In this document: one piece after another, positions 1 to 8,509 of the stretch
Layout of the letters: every line of letters starts with the position of its first letter
How positions within the stretch are numbered: position 1 is the first letter of the stretch
Source of the DNA: an uncultured Bradyrhizobium sp.
Lineage (GTDB): Bacteria > Pseudomonadota > Alphaproteobacteria > Rhizobiales > Xanthobacteraceae
NCBI RefSeq assembly: GCF_947648125.1
Contig: NZ_CANSMR010000025.1
Location: forward strand, 44,851 to 108,850
DNA: 64,000 nt
Direction of reading: 5' to 3'
Notes under the pieces: generated by a model
Databases searched by the model: none
Seen by the model: the letters and a program-made list of their open reading frames with translations, nothing else
Told to the model about the DNA's origin: nothing
Program-made: the position numbers and the translations under genes

Positions 1-1274
1 AGGAAGAAAAACGCCGGCGCCACCGCCGAGGCAGTTGCGCTGGGATGTACGACATTGTCCGCGCCGGCGATCAATGCGAGGCACAGCGGCCCGACGATCT
101 TGCCGACCCCGTTCGAGAGCTGGGCAAGGCCGACCGCGCGTCCCGAAAGCTGGACCGGAAAGATCTCCGCGGGATAGGGCCCGATGTTGGAGAATCCGCC
201 GTCGAAGAACACGGCGCCGATGATCAGGAAGACCAGAAACAGCGGGACCGAGCCGGCAAAGTCATTGTGAAAATAGGCCGCCAGCGCCAGCGAAACCGCG
301 GTGCCATAGCCCATCAACTGGCCGCACGGCTTGCGGCCGACCCGATGCGCCAGAAAGGCAAAGCCGGTCCGGCCAACGACGCCGGCTAGGCTGACATAGA
401 TGAACATCTTCGCCGCATCCTGGGGCGCGACACCAAGCAGCAGCGCCACGATCGTCGGCCCCCACAGGAAGACACCGTAATTCGCCGTGCTGGCGCCGAA
501 CCAGATCAGGACTGTCAGCCAGAAGCGCCGCTGCTCGGCAAAGAGATCGGCAAATGTCGCCGGGTTCGCCGGCGGCAGCGTGGGAAGCGCGAACTCGTCG
601 CCGCCGACGCGATAGAGCTTTCGGATGCTCGCCTGCGCCTCGCGGACGCGGCCCTTGCTGATCAGCCAGCGCGGCGATTCCGGCATGATGATCATGGTCA
701 GAACCGCGAGGATGATCGGCAGAAAGCCGACCGCCGCCAGGCCCCGCCAGCCAACCAGCGGCAACAGGAAGCTCGCCGTCACCGACGCCGACAGCACGCC
801 AAAGGCGACCGGAACGACCACGAGGCTCGTGACCAGCGTGCGATGACGGGTCGGTGCGAATTCGACGATGGCGGGAACCGCCGCCGCCGCACCCGCGGCA
901 AGGCCGAAGCCGACGAAAAAGCGCAGGATCGCAAACGCAACCCAGCCGTCTTCTGGAATAAACGCGATCGCGCCCGAGGTCAGGCCGCAAAGCAGAACGC
1001 CGGCAACCGCCAGCGGCTTGCGCCCGAAGCGATCGGCGAGGACCCCCGCGGCGAACGCCCCGAGCATCGCCCCGATGCCGGCGCTCATCAGCATGATGGA
1101 GGTCTGGCCAAACGTCAGGTGCCATTTCGGCGCCAGCACAGAGACCAGAAACCCGACCACAAAGAAATCGAAGAAATCCACCACGCCGGAAATGGCGAAG
1201 ATGATGATCGATAGCCAATAGCGCGTCGTCACCGGCGCTTCGTCGAACGGCACAGCGCTCGCTTGCTCAGCCAT
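1..1274 (-). CDS. MFS transporter, aromatic acid:H+ symporter-like (C-terminus outside window)
   Basis: The reverse strand reads open from an ATG at 1274 to the window edge, giving about 424 residues with no stop, so the C-terminus is missing. Hydrophobic segments alternate with short loops as in a 12-helix MFS carrier. The first helix carries two acidic residues in DFFDFF (D33, D36), placed like the DGxD motif of the aromatic acid:H+ symporter (AAHS) family, and the first cytoplasmic loop has the MFS signature DRFGRK at 81-86. It is probably an inner-membrane importer of an organic or aromatic acid. The alpha/beta hydrolase and FAD hydroxylase upstream on the same strand (18-nt gap) suggest one catabolic operon. 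The substrate is inferred only from context. Confidence 0.85.
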   Translation of the reverse strand, partial: MAEQASAVPFDEAPVTTRYWLSIIIFAISGVVDFFDFFVVGFLVSVLAPKWHLTFGQTSIMLMSAGIGAMLGAFAAGVLADRFGRKPLAVAGVLLCGLTSGAIAFIPEDGWVAFAILRFFVGFGLAAGAAAAVPAIVEFAPTRHRTLVTSLVVVPVAFGVLSASVTASFLLPLVGWRGLAAVGFLPIILAVLTMIIMPESPRWLISKGRVREAQASIRKLYRVGGDEFALPTLPPANPATFADLFAEQRRFWLTVLIWFGASTANYGVFLWGPTIVALLLGVAPQDAAKMFIYVSLAGVVGRTGFAFLAHRVGRKPCGQLMGYGTAVSLALAAYFHNDFAGSVPLFLVFLIIGAVFFDGGFSNIGPYPAEIFPVQLSGRAVGLAQLSNGVGKIVGPLCLALIAGADNVVHPSATASAVAPAFFF

Positions 1275-1292
1275 GGTCTCCCCCTGTTGTTG

Positions 1293-2084
1293 TCAAGCCG
1301 CCTTCTTTTTTGAATTTAGGAATGCCGTCACCGCCTCCGCCACCCTCTCGGGGGCCTGGATCGACGCGACATGACCGACGCCTGCGATGGTCTTGGTCTC
1401 GACGTGCGCAAGGTCGCGGGCGAGCGCAAATGTCTCCGCATTCGGGATCAGCCGGTCGTCGCCGCCCACGAGCAGCAGCGTCGGGCGATCAAAGCCTGTC
1501 AGATCGGCGGCGACGGGCTGCGCGAGCAACGCGCCACGCCGCGCCTTCTGGCCGTCGTCGCGGCTCGAGCCACGGAAGATGTCGATCAGTTCGGGCCGCG
1601 TGCGCAGGTATGCTGGCGGGAAGAAGAACTCCGCGATCTTCGGCGCGTTGCCTGCGGTGTCGGCGCGGTACGACGCGAGTGTGCGGAAGACATCCGCATT
1701 GACCTCCAGTGGACTCCTGTTGACCTTCCAGGTGCTGCTCAGGATCAGGCGATCAATGCTGCCGGGATGACGGGCCGCCAGCACTTGCGCGATCTGGCCG
1801 CCTAGCGAGGTTCCGAAGACATGGGCACGATCGTAGCCGAGCCCTCCGATCAGGGCCGCGGCATCATCAGCCAGGTCGGCCAGCGAATAGGACGACGGAG
1901 GATTCCTGGTGGCGCCGGAATCGCGCTGGTCATAGGCGATCACGGTGAAATGCGCCGCCAGCGCAGGCGCAAGGCCGTCGAACATCGAGTGATCGGCCTC
2001 GCCGCCATGCAGCAGCACGATCGGCTCGCCGCGTCCGCTCATCTCAAATGCCGTGACGACGCCGCCAGATTCGAACGATTGCAT
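1293..2084 (-). CDS. Alpha/beta hydrolase
   Basis: A 263-aa alpha/beta hydrolase. The oxyanion HG lies near residue 27 (LLHGG), the nucleophile elbow is GTSLG with S93, an acidic turn GGDD follows, and the catalytic His is in GVGH near the C-terminus. I chose the ATG at 2084 because GGAGG stands 5-6 nt upstream; the open frame extends another 103 codons, but that extension is antisense-frame noise inside the next gene. It lies 11 nt downstream of the FAD hydroxylase and 18 nt upstream of the MFS gene, so the three are probably co-transcribed. In aromatic pathways such proteins hydrolyse ring-cleavage products or enol-lactones; no ring-cleavage enzyme is in the window, so the substrate is unknown. 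Confidence 0.85.
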   Translation of the reverse strand: MQSFESGGVVTAFEMSGRGEPIVLLHGGEADHSMFDGLAPALAAHFTVIAYDQRDSGATRNPPSSYSLADLADDAAALIGGLGYDRAHVFGTSLGGQIAQVLAARHPGSIDRLILSSTWKVNRSPLEVNADVFRTLASYRADTAGNAPKIAEFFFPPAYLRTRPELIDIFRGSSRDDGQKARRGALLAQPVAADLTGFDRPTLLLVGGDDRLIPNAETFALARDLAHVETKTIAGVGHVASIQAPERVAEAVTAFLNSKKKAA

Positions 2085-2095
2085 GGGAGCCTCCG

Positions 2096-3715
2096 CTAAT
2101 GCAGCAACGTCGAAAGCGCGCCGGCCAATTCCTTCGCCGGATCCGACGGCACCCACGGCATCCGCCACGCCACGTGTCCATCGGGGCGCACGAGCACGGC
2201 GCCGCGCATGCCCAGCTGGAATCCGTCCGCCGGGTCGGCTGACGGCAGCTGTTTCAGCGAGAGCGGCAGGCCGGTCTTCTCCGACACCTGCTTCCCCGCC
2301 TCCAGCCACTCGCTGCCGAGCGGCCCGGTGACGACGGTGAATTCCTTGTCGAACCAATCGAGCGTCGACTTCTTGCGCGAAGGCTCCAGCCACATATGCG
2401 GAAAGCGCGCGCCGGGACGGTCGGTCGGCGTGTAGTAGCGGGAGTTCAACGCCTTCGCGACGGTGCCATCGGGGATCACGGCGCCCTCCTCGTAATTGTG
2501 TCCGAGGTTCTGCCCGATGCTGTGCAGGTGATTGTCCATATCATTGATCCAGAACCTGATCCGGTCCGGATTACGCGATCGCACGGCGTCGTCGGTCAGC
2601 CCAAATCGCAGCCGATTGCCGTAACTGAAATTGGCATTGGATTGCGCGATCGGCCGGCGTTCGCTGGAATAGCTGTCGAGCAACTTCTCGTCCGCGAGTC
2701 CCTTCAGCACGAAGGCGAGCTTCCAGGCGAGATTATGCGCGTCCTGAACACCGGAGTTCAGGCCAAAGCCGCCGGTCGGCGGAAAGCGGTGGGCACAGTC
2801 GCCGACCAGAAACACCCGGCCCTTTCGAAAGGTCTCGGCCACCTGCATGCTGACGCGCCAGATCGAGCGATTCAAAAGCGTGACATCGAGGTCCGGAATG
2901 CCGACATGGCCGCGCGCGATCTCGATGAACTCCTGGTCGGTCCACGGCCGCTCGCGATCGTCCTTGGTCAGGCCGATTTGCGTCACGGTGAGCCAGCGAT
3001 CCCGGCCGTTGGTGTTCAGGATGCCGGCGCGCGGCAGATCGGGCCTGTCCGGGATGATGATGAAGCCGGCGGCCTCGCGCGCGATCGGCAACCGCGACAG
3101 ATCGGCCCGCCAATATTCGTTCGACATCACCGCCAGCGTGGAGGGCCCGACCATCTCGATCCCGGCGCTGCGCCGCGTCTGGCTGCCCGCGCCATCAGCG
3201 GCGATCAGGTAAGTCGCCTTCCACTGCGTCACCTGACCGGTCTCTTCGCAACGCGTCGTAACGTTGACGCCGCTGTTGGTCTCCTCGAACGATTCACAGG
3301 CCGTGTTGAACAGGACCCTGGCGTGTTTTGACTTCTCGACCACCCGCAGAATTTCCTCCTCGACGGCGTCCTGGGCGACCAGGCTCTTCCAGGCGGGGGT
3401 GTGACCGACATTCGGCTCGGGACGGGTGCGGCCGAACTCGTGACCGGCGATGCTGTCGAGGAACACGAACATGTCGGAGTTGTCCTGCAGGCCGCGATCG
3501 CGGATCGCCTGCTCGATCCCCCACTGCCGGAAGATCTCCATGGTGCGGACCCAGCAGCCGCGCGACTTGGGATGATCTGTTGTCGTTGGGCTCTTCTCGA
3601 CCACGACGCAGTCGATGCCGAAGCGATCGAGCAGCAGCGACATCGCAAGGCCGACCGGCCCGCCGCCGGCGATGAATACTGACGTCTGGCGTGCCTCATC
3701 GGTGGCGATGCCCAT
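2096..3715 (-). CDS. FAD-dependent aromatic-ring monooxygenase
   Basis: A 539-aa class A flavoprotein hydroxylase of the phenol hydroxylase / MhpA / TetX group. The dinucleotide-binding GGGPVG is at 17-22, the DG motif reads AADGAG, and the second FAD motif is GDCAHRFPPTGGFGLNSG, all in the usual order. The C-terminal extension of about 150 residues fits the thioredoxin-like domain of phenol-hydroxylase relatives. It should hydroxylate a phenolic ring using NAD(P)H and O2 in the cytoplasm. It is first in the minus-strand operon and divergent from a LysR gene, the usual layout for a LysR-controlled catabolic operon. The substrate is not deducible. Confidence 0.9.
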   Translation of the reverse strand: MGIATDEARQTSVFIAGGGPVGLAMSLLLDRFGIDCVVVEKSPTTTDHPKSRGCWVRTMEIFRQWGIEQAIRDRGLQDNSDMFVFLDSIAGHEFGRTRPEPNVGHTPAWKSLVAQDAVEEEILRVVEKSKHARVLFNTACESFEETNSGVNVTTRCEETGQVTQWKATYLIAADGAGSQTRRSAGIEMVGPSTLAVMSNEYWRADLSRLPIAREAAGFIIIPDRPDLPRAGILNTNGRDRWLTVTQIGLTKDDRERPWTDQEFIEIARGHVGIPDLDVTLLNRSIWRVSMQVAETFRKGRVFLVGDCAHRFPPTGGFGLNSGVQDAHNLAWKLAFVLKGLADEKLLDSYSSERRPIAQSNANFSYGNRLRFGLTDDAVRSRNPDRIRFWINDMDNHLHSIGQNLGHNYEEGAVIPDGTVAKALNSRYYTPTDRPGARFPHMWLEPSRKKSTLDWFDKEFTVVTGPLGSEWLEAGKQVSEKTGLPLSLKQLPSADPADGFQLGMRGAVLVRPDGHVAWRMPWVPSDPAKELAGALSTLLH

Positions 3716-3824
3716 CCTCGTCTCTCCTCCGTTTGATCGTTGGGGAGAGACTGCTCTCTTTTTGGTATCTCACAAGAATATGTTTGATATGGTATCCATC
3801 TCAATTTGAGATGGAGCTCCCATC
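3716..3824. promoter_or_regulatory. Divergent promoter with 9-bp inverted repeat
   Basis: This 109-bp AT-rich gap separates the FAD hydroxylase (minus) from the LysR gene (plus). It holds an inverted repeat with perfect 9-bp arms, CCATCTCAA-T-TTGAGATGG, at 3796-3814. The right arm touches the GGAG ribosome-binding site of the LysR gene (3813-3816), so binding there would also block LysR expression. GGTATC occurs twice upstream of it. This suits an autoregulatory LysR site; the assignment is inferred. Confidence 0.55.
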
Positions 3825-4721
3825 ATGGACCTGCGGCAGATCCGTTATTTCGTCGCCGTCGCCGAGCGTGGCGGCTTTGCCGCCGCAGCGAGCACGCTGA
3901 ACGTCGCCCAGTCGGCGCTCAGCCGCCACGTCAAGGAGCTCGAAGACGAATTGGGCGGCGCCCTGCTCGAGCGCGGCGCGCGCGGCGTCTCGGTCACTGA
4001 ATCCGGCAAGGTGCTGCTCGCACGCGGCCGCTGGCTTCTTGGGACGATCGACGACATCAAGGCCGAGGTGCGCACGGAAAATCGGGAGCCCAGCGGTACG
4101 GTGCGGATCGGCGCGCCGCCAAGCCTCGGCGATATCCTCTACCCGCCGCTTGCCCAGACATTCGTGAAGCAATTTCCACGCGTGCGGCTCGAGCTCAGTG
4201 AAGGCTTGACGGAAAACGCATCGGAACGCCTGCTACGGGGCGAGCTCGATCTGGCGATCGTGACGACGCCATCCCCCAACGATCACCTCGACTATGAACT
4301 GCTCATGGTCGAACAGGTGTTCCTGATCGGGCCATCGCGCGATCCGCTGCTGAAGCGCGGCAGACTGACCCGCAAGCAGTTCGACGCCCTGCCATCCGCT
4401 GTCGGCCCGCTCAGCCGCAACCCGTTCCCATCGACCATGCTCTGCGCGGTACGGGTCGACAACAGCACGCCGATGAAGCGCATGGTGGCATCGGGCCTCG
4501 GCTATGCCCTGCTGCCCTTCTCCGGCATTCACCAGGAGGTGGCTGCCGGCGCGCTATCGGCAGCGCTGTTGCCATGGATGCGCGCCGACCGCATCCTGGC
4601 ATTGCCGCGCGGACGGCCGGTGAGCCGGGCAACGCGTGAAGCGATTGCCGCCTTGAAGACGATCTGCCGCGCTTTGATCGATGACGGGATTATCCTGACC
4701 GCGCCGGCGCGCAAGAGCTGA
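3825..4721 (+). CDS. LysR-family transcriptional regulator
   Basis: A 298-aa LysR regulator. The N-terminal winged HTH (residues 1-60) begins MDLRQIRYFVAVAE and contains AQSALSRHVKELE, the recognition helix region. The effector domain follows from about residue 90. GGAG lies 8 nt upstream of the ATG. It is divergent from the FAD hydroxylase operon and also upstream of the Rieske oxygenase operon, so it could control either; the palindrome at 3796-3814 favours the hydroxylase operon and itself. Confidence 0.93.
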   Translation: MDLRQIRYFVAVAERGGFAAAASTLNVAQSALSRHVKELEDELGGALLERGARGVSVTESGKVLLARGRWLLGTIDDIKAEVRTENREPSGTVRIGAPPSLGDILYPPLAQTFVKQFPRVRLELSEGLTENASERLLRGELDLAIVTTPSPNDHLDYELLMVEQVFLIGPSRDPLLKRGRLTRKQFDALPSAVGPLSRNPFPSTMLCAVRVDNSTPMKRMVASGLGYALLPFSGIHQEVAAGALSAALLPWMRADRILALPRGRPVSRATREAIAALKTICRALIDDGIILTAPARKS

Positions 4722-4822
4722 GCATGATTCCGCGCTGCACGCGCGGGCTCCATTCGCAGCATCCCGCCGCCCGTTCCAGGCGGCCCGGCCTCACCGCGTC
4801 CGCTCCGGGTCCACCAATCGCC

Positions 4823-4851
4823 TTGACCATAGTTGTCATGACAACTATAGA
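4823..4851 (+). promoter_or_regulatory. Sigma-70-like promoter with 20-bp palindromic operator
   Basis: TTGACC (4823-4828) and TATAGA (4846-4851) are separated by exactly 17 bp, an ideal sigma-70 geometry. A perfect 20-bp palindrome, ATAGTTGTCATGACAACTAT (4829-4848), fills the spacer and overlaps the -10 element. A repressor bound there would exclude RNA polymerase. The MarR gene at the end of the operon is the natural candidate, since MarR proteins bind palindromes of about this size. The start codon of the oxygenase alpha subunit is about 80 nt downstream. Confidence 0.75.
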
Positions 4852-4935
4852 GTCGTTCCAAGATTGGCGATCAAGCCGGCTGTTCCCGCCGTGGAGCGCG
4901 CCTTGCAGCCGGCGGCAAGTCGTAGGGAGGACGTG

Positions 4936-6309
4936 ATGAACGCTGCTTCGCAGAACCACGCGGCACGGATGCGGGAGATTTCCCGGCTCATTGACGATCG
5001 CCCCAGCGAGCGCATTTTCCAAGTCGATCGCCGGATCTTCAGCGATCCCGACGTGTTCGACGCCGAGCTCAGGCATATTTTCGAGGCCACGTGGAATTTC
5101 ATCGGCCTGGAATCCCAGGTCGCCCGGCCCAACGACTTCGTCACCACCCATATCGGCCGGCATCCAATTCTGGTGATGCGCAGCGCAGACGGCAAGGTCG
5201 GCGCATTCCTCAACACCTGCCGGCATCGCGGAACGATCGTCTGCCCCTTCAAGCAAGGCCGGCAGAAATTCCATGTCTGCCGTTACCATGGCTGGGCCTA
5301 CGACTCGAGCGGGCGCAACATCTCGGTGACGGAGGAAGCCAGCGGGCAGTATCCGCCGTCCTTCTCGAACCAGAATCACGACCTGCTCCCGGTCGCCCGG
5401 CTCGGCTCGTATCGCGGATTCCTGTTCGCAAGCCTCTCGGCCGACGTTCCGCCGCTGGAAGAGTTTCTCGGCGACACCCGCGCCTTCCTCGACCTCATCA
5501 TCGATCAGAGCGACAGCGGTGAGGTCGAGTTCGTGCCCGGCGCCAGCACCTACACGTTCGATGCGAACTGGAAGCTGCAGTTCGAGAACGGTCTCGACTA
5601 CTATCATTTCGCGACCACCCATAGCTCCTACGTCGATATCCTGAAGAAGCGCAACGCCACCGCGGGACCGGACGCCGGCTTCACGGTCGAGCCGGAAGGC
5701 GAGCAGGAAGGTCAGGGCAGCTTCAGCTTCGACTATGGCCACGCCGTCAACTGGTCGATCAAGCGCACGCAACTCTATGGCCGTCCGCTCGGCATGGATC
5801 CGGCGCGCCTCGATGCCGTGCGGCAGCGCGTCGGCAGCACCCGCGCCAAGTGGATGCTTCGGCAACGTAACCTCACGATTTTTCCGAACCTCCAGGTCAT
5901 CGACATCCTGTCGGCGCAGGTGCGAACCTGGCGGCCGCTGGCGCCGGACAAGACCGAGATGGTGTCGCATTGCCTGGCCCCGGTCGGCGAAAGCGCCGCG
6001 GCCCGCACGCTTCGGATTCGCAACTACGAAGACTTCTTCAACGCCTCCGGGCTCGCGAGCTCCGACGACAACGTGATGTATGAATTCTGCCAGACCGGCT
6101 ACGACGCGACATCAGCCGCACCCACGCAAGGCTATCTGCGCGGCGTTGCGGAGGTTGGCCACGGCGAGAGCGCGCATACGCGCGAGCTCGGCATAACGGC
6201 GTCCGAATGGTCGTTCGGCCCCACCAGCTTTGGCGGCGAGACGAATTTCCACCCGGGCTATCGTGAGTGGCGCAGGCTGTTGCAGCACGCCGCGGGGGAG
6301 ACGGCGTGA
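4936..6309 (+). CDS. Rieske ring-hydroxylating oxygenase, alpha subunit
   Basis: The 457-aa catalytic subunit of a ring-hydroxylating dioxygenase. The Rieske [2Fe-2S] ligands are C95/H97 (CRHRG) and C115/H118 (CRYHGW). The mononuclear iron site is in ENGLDYYHFATTH, with H224 and H229 as ligands and D221 as the conserved bridging Asp. Length and order match the benzoate / anthranilate / cumate dioxygenase type. I chose the ATG at 4936 because GGAGG precedes it by 6 nt; the frame is open 24 codons further up without a ribosome-binding site. The gene overlaps the beta subunit by one base (TGATG). The substrate is unknown. Confidence 0.92.
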   Translation: MNAASQNHAARMREISRLIDDRPSERIFQVDRRIFSDPDVFDAELRHIFEATWNFIGLESQVARPNDFVTTHIGRHPILVMRSADGKVGAFLNTCRHRGTIVCPFKQGRQKFHVCRYHGWAYDSSGRNISVTEEASGQYPPSFSNQNHDLLPVARLGSYRGFLFASLSADVPPLEEFLGDTRAFLDLIIDQSDSGEVEFVPGASTYTFDANWKLQFENGLDYYHFATTHSSYVDILKKRNATAGPDAGFTVEPEGEQEGQGSFSFDYGHAVNWSIKRTQLYGRPLGMDPARLDAVRQRVGSTRAKWMLRQRNLTIFPNLQVIDILSAQVRTWRPLAPDKTEMVSHCLAPVGESAAARTLRIRNYEDFFNASGLASSDDNVMYEFCQTGYDATSAAPTQGYLRGVAEVGHGESAHTRELGITASEWSFGPTSFGGETNFHPGYREWRRLLQHAAGETA

Positions 6310-6824
6310 TGGCTGGCAGCGCAATCAAACATACGGATGTGCACGCGGCCGCCGCCGCGACCATCTTCCGCGAAGCCCGCCTGCTCGACACCGGCGAATG
6401 GACCGATTGGGTCGCGATGTACAGCGAGGATGCCGTCTACTGGGTGCCGGGATGGCTCGATGAATACACCACCACCAGTGATCCCGATACGCAGGTCTCG
6501 TTGCTCTACCACGATGCACGGCGCGGGCTGGAGGAGCGGATCGCGCGCATCGAGTCACGCAAATCGATCACGGCGCTGCCGTTGCCGCGCACCGTGCACC
6601 AGATCTCGAACCTGGAAGCGTCCGAGAGCGGACCTGACGAGATCATCTGTCAGTCGGTGTTCTCGGTGCACGTCTACGACCCGCGCATCGCCAAGGAACA
6701 TCTGCGCCACGGGCGCTATCAGCACACGCTGAAGCGCGAAGGCGAGACCTGGAAGATCGCGCGCAAGGTCATCACGCTGGTCAATGACCGGGTCCCGACC
6801 GTGCTCGATTTCTACAGCATTTGA
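6309..6824 (+). CDS. Ring-hydroxylating oxygenase, beta subunit
   Basis: A 171-aa small subunit of the NdoC/BenB type (SnoaL/NTF2-like fold), which packs with alpha as an alpha3beta3 hexamer and has no cofactor. Recognisable features are the early EARLLDTGEWTDWVAMY and the closing KVITLVNDRVPTVLDFYSI. The ATG overlaps the alpha stop codon, indicating translational coupling and a 1:1 ratio. The adjacent ferredoxin starts 9 nt after the stop. Confidence 0.9.
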   Translation: MAGSAIKHTDVHAAAAATIFREARLLDTGEWTDWVAMYSEDAVYWVPGWLDEYTTTSDPDTQVSLLYHDARRGLEERIARIESRKSITALPLPRTVHQISNLEASESGPDEIICQSVFSVHVYDPRIAKEHLRHGRYQHTLKREGETWKIARKVITLVNDRVPTVLDFYSI

Positions 6825-6832
6825 GAGAGCAC

Positions 6833-7156
6833 ATGGCGGATCAGGGAATCTGGCACGAAGGCGCCGCACTCGGCGCGCTGAGCGAAGGCGAGCCCTACGG
6901 CATCGAGATCGCCGGGCACCACATCGCGCTCTATCGCGTCGGCAATGAGTACTACGCCACGAGCAATATCTGCACCCACGCGGAGGCGCTGCTGTCCGAC
7001 GGCATTCTGGACGGCTGCGAGATCGAATGCCCGCTGCACATGGGTCGCTTCGACATCAGGACCGGCGAGGCGCTGACCAGTCCGGTCGAGATCGACATCC
7101 GGACCTATCCGGTGCGCGTGGTTGGCGACAGGCTGGAAGTCTGCCTGCCCGCATAG
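6833..7156 (+). CDS. Rieske-type ferredoxin of the oxygenase system
   Basis: A 107-aa Rieske ferredoxin. The cluster ligands are C47/H49 (CTH) and C66/H69 (CPLH), spaced as in BphF/AndAb-type ferredoxins. It would carry electrons from a reductase to the alpha-subunit Rieske cluster. The ATG at 6833 follows GAGAGAG; an in-frame TTG at 6821 overlapping the beta stop is less likely. No flavin reductase gene is present in the operon or elsewhere in the window, so the reductase must be encoded elsewhere or shared. Confidence 0.9.
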   Translation: MADQGIWHEGAALGALSEGEPYGIEIAGHHIALYRVGNEYYATSNICTHAEALLSDGILDGCEIECPLHMGRFDIRTGEALTSPVEIDIRTYPVRVVGDRLEVCLPA

Positions 7157-7195
7157 CGCGACCGCCAAAAAATCAACAAATCGGGGGAAGCTGGG

Positions 7196-8509
7196 ATGAC
7201 TGAAGTCGTGATGGACAAGGCGGTGAGTGCGACCGCCAATCCGGAGATCGAACGTAGCACCATCCGCAAGGTGGCGCTGCGCCTGATGTGGTTCGTGATG
7301 GCGATGTACTTCCTCGCCATTCTCGACCGCGGCAACATCTCCTTTGCCGCGCTGCAGATGAACAAGGAGCTCGGGCTCAATGCCGAGATGTTCGGCATCG
7401 CGGTCGGGATCATGTATTTCACCTATTCGATCTTCGAGATCCCGAGCAATCTCATCCTCAGCAAATATGGTGCACGCGTCACGCTGACGCGGATCGCGAT
7501 CCTGTGGGGCATTGCCACGGTTCTGATGGCCTTCACGCAGGGGCCATTGAGCCTCTATGCATTCCGCGGCTTCCTCGGCTTTGCCGAGTCCGGCCTGTTT
7601 CCCGGCGTGATGCTGCTGCTCAGCCTCTGGTTTCCGTTCAGCTATCGCGCCCGCTACAACGCCATGTTCAACTATGCGGTGCCGATCTCCTATATCTTCG
7701 CCTCGTTGATCTCCGGCGCAATCCTCGAGCTGAATGGAACGTTCGGCATCTCGGGCTGGAAATGGCTGTTCATCCTCGAGGGCGTGCCGCCCATCATCCT
7801 GGGGATCGTCGGCATCTTTTACCTGACCGACCGCCCGCAGCAGGCGAGCTGGCTGTCGACGGCGCAGCGCAACTGGCTGACCGGCGCGCTGGAGCGCGAC
7901 GCCAAGGCAACCGGGGTGGTGCATGCCGAGGGCGTGCTCAGGACCATTACCAAGCCAATGGTGCTGCTATTCGGCTTCTGCAATTTCGGCCTGTTCTGCG
8001 GGCTCGCGTCGCTGTTCCCCTGGCTGCCGCAGATCATCAAGTCGTTCGGCCTGCCGAATTCGCAGGTCGGCTTCGTGACCGCGATCCCGCCGATTGCCGG
8101 CCTGATCGGCATGATTGCGCTGTCGCGGCACTCCGATCATGTCGGTGAGCGCTTCTACTATGCCGCGACGACCTTCGTGATCGCGGCGGCGGGCTTCGCC
8201 ATCGCTGCCTTCTCCACATCGCCGGTCTGGATCATCATCGGATTCATGGTTGCCAATGTCGGCGTCTATGGTACGCAGGCCGTGTTCTGGACCATTCCGC
8301 AGTCCTACATGTCACGGCAGAGCGCGCCGGGAGCAATCGGTCTGGTCGGCATGATCGGCAGCATCGGAGGCGCGACGATCCCGATCGTGATCGGGCGCGC
8401 CAAGGATGCCTCGGGCAGCTTCACCACCGGCTTCCTCGTGGTCACAGGCGTTCTCCTCGTCGCGGCGGTCCTGGTGTTGATCGCGCGCACACAACTCGTG
8501 AAAGAATGA
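7196..8509 (+). CDS. MFS transporter, anion:cation symporter family
   Basis: A 437-aa, 12-helix MFS transporter of the ACS family (phthalate, tartrate and hydroxyphenylacetate permeases). The first helix region reads MYFLAILDRGNISFA, a typical ACS signature, and FRGFLGFAESGLFPGVML resembles the family motif in helix 4. It follows the ferredoxin by 39 nt and overlaps the MarR gene by 4 nt (ATGA), so it belongs to the oxygenase operon and probably imports the substrate. Together with the carrier at the window start it gives this module two importers. Confidence 0.9.
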   Translation: MTEVVMDKAVSATANPEIERSTIRKVALRLMWFVMAMYFLAILDRGNISFAALQMNKELGLNAEMFGIAVGIMYFTYSIFEIPSNLILSKYGARVTLTRIAILWGIATVLMAFTQGPLSLYAFRGFLGFAESGLFPGVMLLLSLWFPFSYRARYNAMFNYAVPISYIFASLISGAILELNGTFGISGWKWLFILEGVPPIILGIVGIFYLTDRPQQASWLSTAQRNWLTGALERDAKATGVVHAEGVLRTITKPMVLLFGFCNFGLFCGLASLFPWLPQIIKSFGLPNSQVGFVTAIPPIAGLIGMIALSRHSDHVGERFYYAATTFVIAAAGFAIAAFSTSPVWIIIGFMVANVGVYGTQAVFWTIPQSYMSRQSAPGAIGLVGMIGSIGGATIPIVIGRAKDASGSFTTGFLVVTGVLLVAAVLVLIARTQLVKE

